Shown here in pieces: positions 6,346 to 8,061 of a DNA stretch of 8,061 nucleotides. Position numbers and translations under genes: made by a program. The notes beneath the pieces were generated by a model, which saw only the letters and a list, made by a program, of their open reading frames with translations, was not told the origin of the DNA and did no database searches. Source of the DNA: JBBECJ01 sp041751795. GTDB taxonomy: Bacteria; Chloroflexota; Chloroflexia; Thermomicrobiales; CFX8. The DNA is taken from NCBI GenBank assembly GCA_041751795.1, contig JBGSWU010000464.1, positions 1 through 8,061 on the forward strand, given 5' to 3'. How positions within the stretch are numbered: the stretch's first letter is position 1; each line of letters starts with the position of its first letter.

Positions 6346-7296
6346 TTGACTGCTTATATCCTGCGCCGGCTGGTCTTGCTGCTGCCAGTGCTCGTTGTCG
6401 TCGGGATCGTCGTCTTCACGCTCATTCACATCACCCCTGGCGATCCCGCCGCCGTGATTCTGGGGCCTGAAGCGTCTCAGGAAGATGTCGAGCGCCTGCG
6501 GGAGCAGCTCGGGTTGAATGAACCACTCCCGATCCAGTTTGTGGATTGGTTCGTCAACGCGCTGCGACTCGACTTTGGCGACTCGCTATTCCTTGGCATC
6601 CCAGTCACAAGCGCATTGCTCGATCGCGCGCAACCAACGCTGCTGTTGACCCTGTACGCGATGACGCTACAAATACTCATTGGGATACCTGCCGGGGTGA
6701 TCGCCGCGACCCGTCGAAACTCGGTTCTCGATCGAGTGCTGATGATTCTCTCGGTTGGCGGCGCTGCCATTCCGACATTCTTCATGGGTATCCTGCTGAT
6801 CATTCTGTTCGCTGTCGCATTTCGATGGCTGCCAGCAGGCGGATTCATTGAAATCACCGAGGATCCTATCCAGCACTTCAAGTACATGATCATGCCGGCC
6901 TTCGCGCTTGGCGTTTCCTCAGCTGGGTTACTTGCACGCCTTGTCAGGTCGTCAATGCTGGATGTCCTGCGCGAGGACTATATACGGACTGCCCACGCGA
7001 AGGGACTGCGAGAACGTCGAGTCGTCGTCGGTCACGCGCTCCGAAACGCGTTGATCCCGGCCATCACGGTCATTGGAACCTCGCTCGGCGGACTGCTCGG
7101 CGGCGCGGTCGTGACGGAAACGGTCTTCAATATTCCGGGGATGGGAAGGCTCGTCGTCCAGAGTATCGCTCGTCGTGATTTCCCAGTCATCCAGGGCGCT
7201 GTGATGACGATTGCGGGTATCTACGTCCTTGCGAATCTCCTTGTTGATGTCCTGTATGTGTATATAGATCCGAGGCTGCGCTATGGAAGCGACTAA
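6346..7296 (+). CDS. ABC transporter permease, DppB/OppB type
   Basis: This 316-residue inner-membrane protein is one half of the translocation channel and pairs with the DppC-type subunit that follows. The N-terminus TAYILRR plus a hydrophobic segment (about 9-31) and the ITPGDPA motif are family signatures. Further membrane segments appear at about 98-120, 131-158, 180-200, 236-257 and 283-304, giving the usual six. The cytoplasmic EAA loop that docks the ATPase lies at about 210-238, with YIRTAHAKGL and the ending NALIP. The ERLREQLGLNEPLPIQF stretch after the first segment is also typical. The length matches the family norm (about 310-340). It starts with TTG. Its last 14 bases overlap the next gene, implying translational coupling. 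Nickel, peptide and glutathione systems share this fold, so the substrate remains open. Confidence 0.94.
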   Translation: MTAYILRRLVLLLPVLVVVGIVVFTLIHITPGDPAAVILGPEASQEDVERLREQLGLNEPLPIQFVDWFVNALRLDFGDSLFLGIPVTSALLDRAQPTLLLTLYAMTLQILIGIPAGVIAATRRNSVLDRVLMILSVGGAAIPTFFMGILLIILFAVAFRWLPAGGFIEITEDPIQHFKYMIMPAFALGVSSAGLLARLVRSSMLDVLREDYIRTAHAKGLRERRVVVGHALRNALIPAITVIGTSLGGLLGGAVVTETVFNIPGMGRLVVQSIARRDFPVIQGAVMTIAGIYVLANLLVDVLYVYIDPRLRYGSD

Positions 7297-8061
7297 CGCG
7301 GAGCGATCGACGAACCTTTCGGACATCAGTCGTCCGAAGGGTTGGCTGAGCGGTATCACTCCAGCCTCTCGCTTCTACCCGGTTCGTCAACTCCTCGAAA
7401 ACAAGATGGCCGTGGTGAGCGGACTGTTTTTGCTGATCATCATTCTGTTGTCGGCGTTAGCACCGGTGCTAACGCAATACGATCCAAAAACCGCCGATCC
7501 CATCTCACGGCTCCAGGGACCGTCGTCGGACCACTGGATGGGCACGGATGATCTTGGCAGGGATGTTCTCACCCGCGCCCTGTACGGCGCGCGCGTTTCA
7601 TTAATCGTCGGCTCTGCCGTGATGCTTATCTCCGCCATCGTCGGGTCGTTGATCGGATTAATCGCCGCCTTTTACCGCAGGCTCGATACGCCGATCATGC
7701 GAGTTATCGATGGAATGCAAGCGTTCCCGAGCATTCTCCTGGCAATTGCGATTATGGCCAGCCTCGGGCCAAGTACCGTGAATGTCATCGCAGCGCTGGC
7801 AGTTGTATACACTGCGCCCATCTCACGGGTCGTCCGTGGAGCTGCACTGGTCACCAAACAGCAACCGTATGTTGAATCGGCACGAGCAATCGGTGCCCGC
7901 GATTATCTCATCCTGCGCCGCTATATATTCGCGAATTCGCTTTCGCCACTGATCGTGCAATGCACGTTTGTCATCGCGTTTGCCATCATTTCTGAAGCAT
8001 CGCTCTCATTCCTCGGCGCAGGCGTCCCTCCGGAAACACCGACGTGGGGCAACATGCTTCA
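7283..8061 (+). CDS. ABC transporter permease, DppC/OppC type (partial, C-terminus outside the window)
   Basis: The frame is open from the ATG at 7283 to the right edge, giving 259 complete codons of an expected 290-310. It is the partner of the preceding permease in the heterodimeric channel. The N-terminal cytoplasmic tail contains a basic stretch before the first membrane segment (about 42-62). The family signature HWMGTDDLGRD follows at 84-94, then LYGARVSLIVG leading into the second segment. The EAA loop is at about 196-225 (YVESARAIGA through the NSLSP turn). The last visible residues, SLSFLGAGVPPETPTWGNML, are a hallmark near the C-terminus of this family. A GAGG (7272-7275) inside the upstream gene lies 7 bases before the ATG. 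The 14-base overlap fixes the order and suggests equal expression. The ATPase subunits would be expected to follow. Confidence 0.94.
   Translation, partial: MEATNAERSTNLSDISRPKGWLSGITPASRFYPVRQLLENKMAVVSGLFLLIIILLSALAPVLTQYDPKTADPISRLQGPSSDHWMGTDDLGRDVLTRALYGARVSLIVGSAVMLISAIVGSLIGLIAAFYRRLDTPIMRVIDGMQAFPSILLAIAIMASLGPSTVNVIAALAVVYTAPISRVVRGAALVTKQQPYVESARAIGARDYLILRRYIFANSLSPLIVQCTFVIAFAIISEASLSFLGAGVPPETPTWGNML

Overview
The window looks like bacterial chromosome of moderately high GC, tightly coding and with no mobile elements, RNA genes or CRISPR arrays that I can see. Two solute-binding proteins have twin-arginine lipoprotein signals followed by long Ser/Thr/Gly/Asp linkers. That style is common in Chloroflexota (Thermomicrobia/Sphaerobacter-like) and in some Actinomycetota. 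I favour Chloroflexota, but this is an inference from style only.

Layout. Positions 1-870 (minus strand) hold the N-terminal two thirds of an FAD-dependent amine/amino-acid oxidoreductase, which runs off the left edge. A divergent control region (871-1002) separates it from a plus-strand M19 (renal dipeptidase-like) hydrolase at 1003-2193. The hydrolase keeps the C-terminal half of the family metal site but has lost the N-terminal HxD pair. A 473-base gap (2194-2666) follows. It holds a strong two-part stem-loop, a good sigma-70-type promoter directly after it, and an 18-bp near-palindrome in the leader of the next gene. Then comes an ABC uptake operon of the peptide/nickel/opine type: two tandem paralogous solute-binding proteins (2667-4439 and 4552-6294), a DppB-type permease with a TTG start (6346-7296), and a DppC-type permease (7283 to the right edge) that overlaps the first permease by 14 bases. 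The ATPase genes are not in the window and would be expected to the right.

How the genes may work together. Two Tat-exported, lipid-anchored binding proteins probably deliver related small peptides or amino-acid conjugates to one permease pair. The dipeptidase-like enzyme and the flavin oxidoreductase next door could break down the imported compound. The substrate cannot be read from the sequence.

Overall this is a fairly ordinary transport and catabolism locus. The points that deserve a second look are the altered metal site of the M19 protein, the duplicated binding proteins with local differences in their C-terminal lobes, and the structured non-coding segments at 2237-2311, 2597-2614 and 4471-4507. 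I found no clear sign of a new kind of system.
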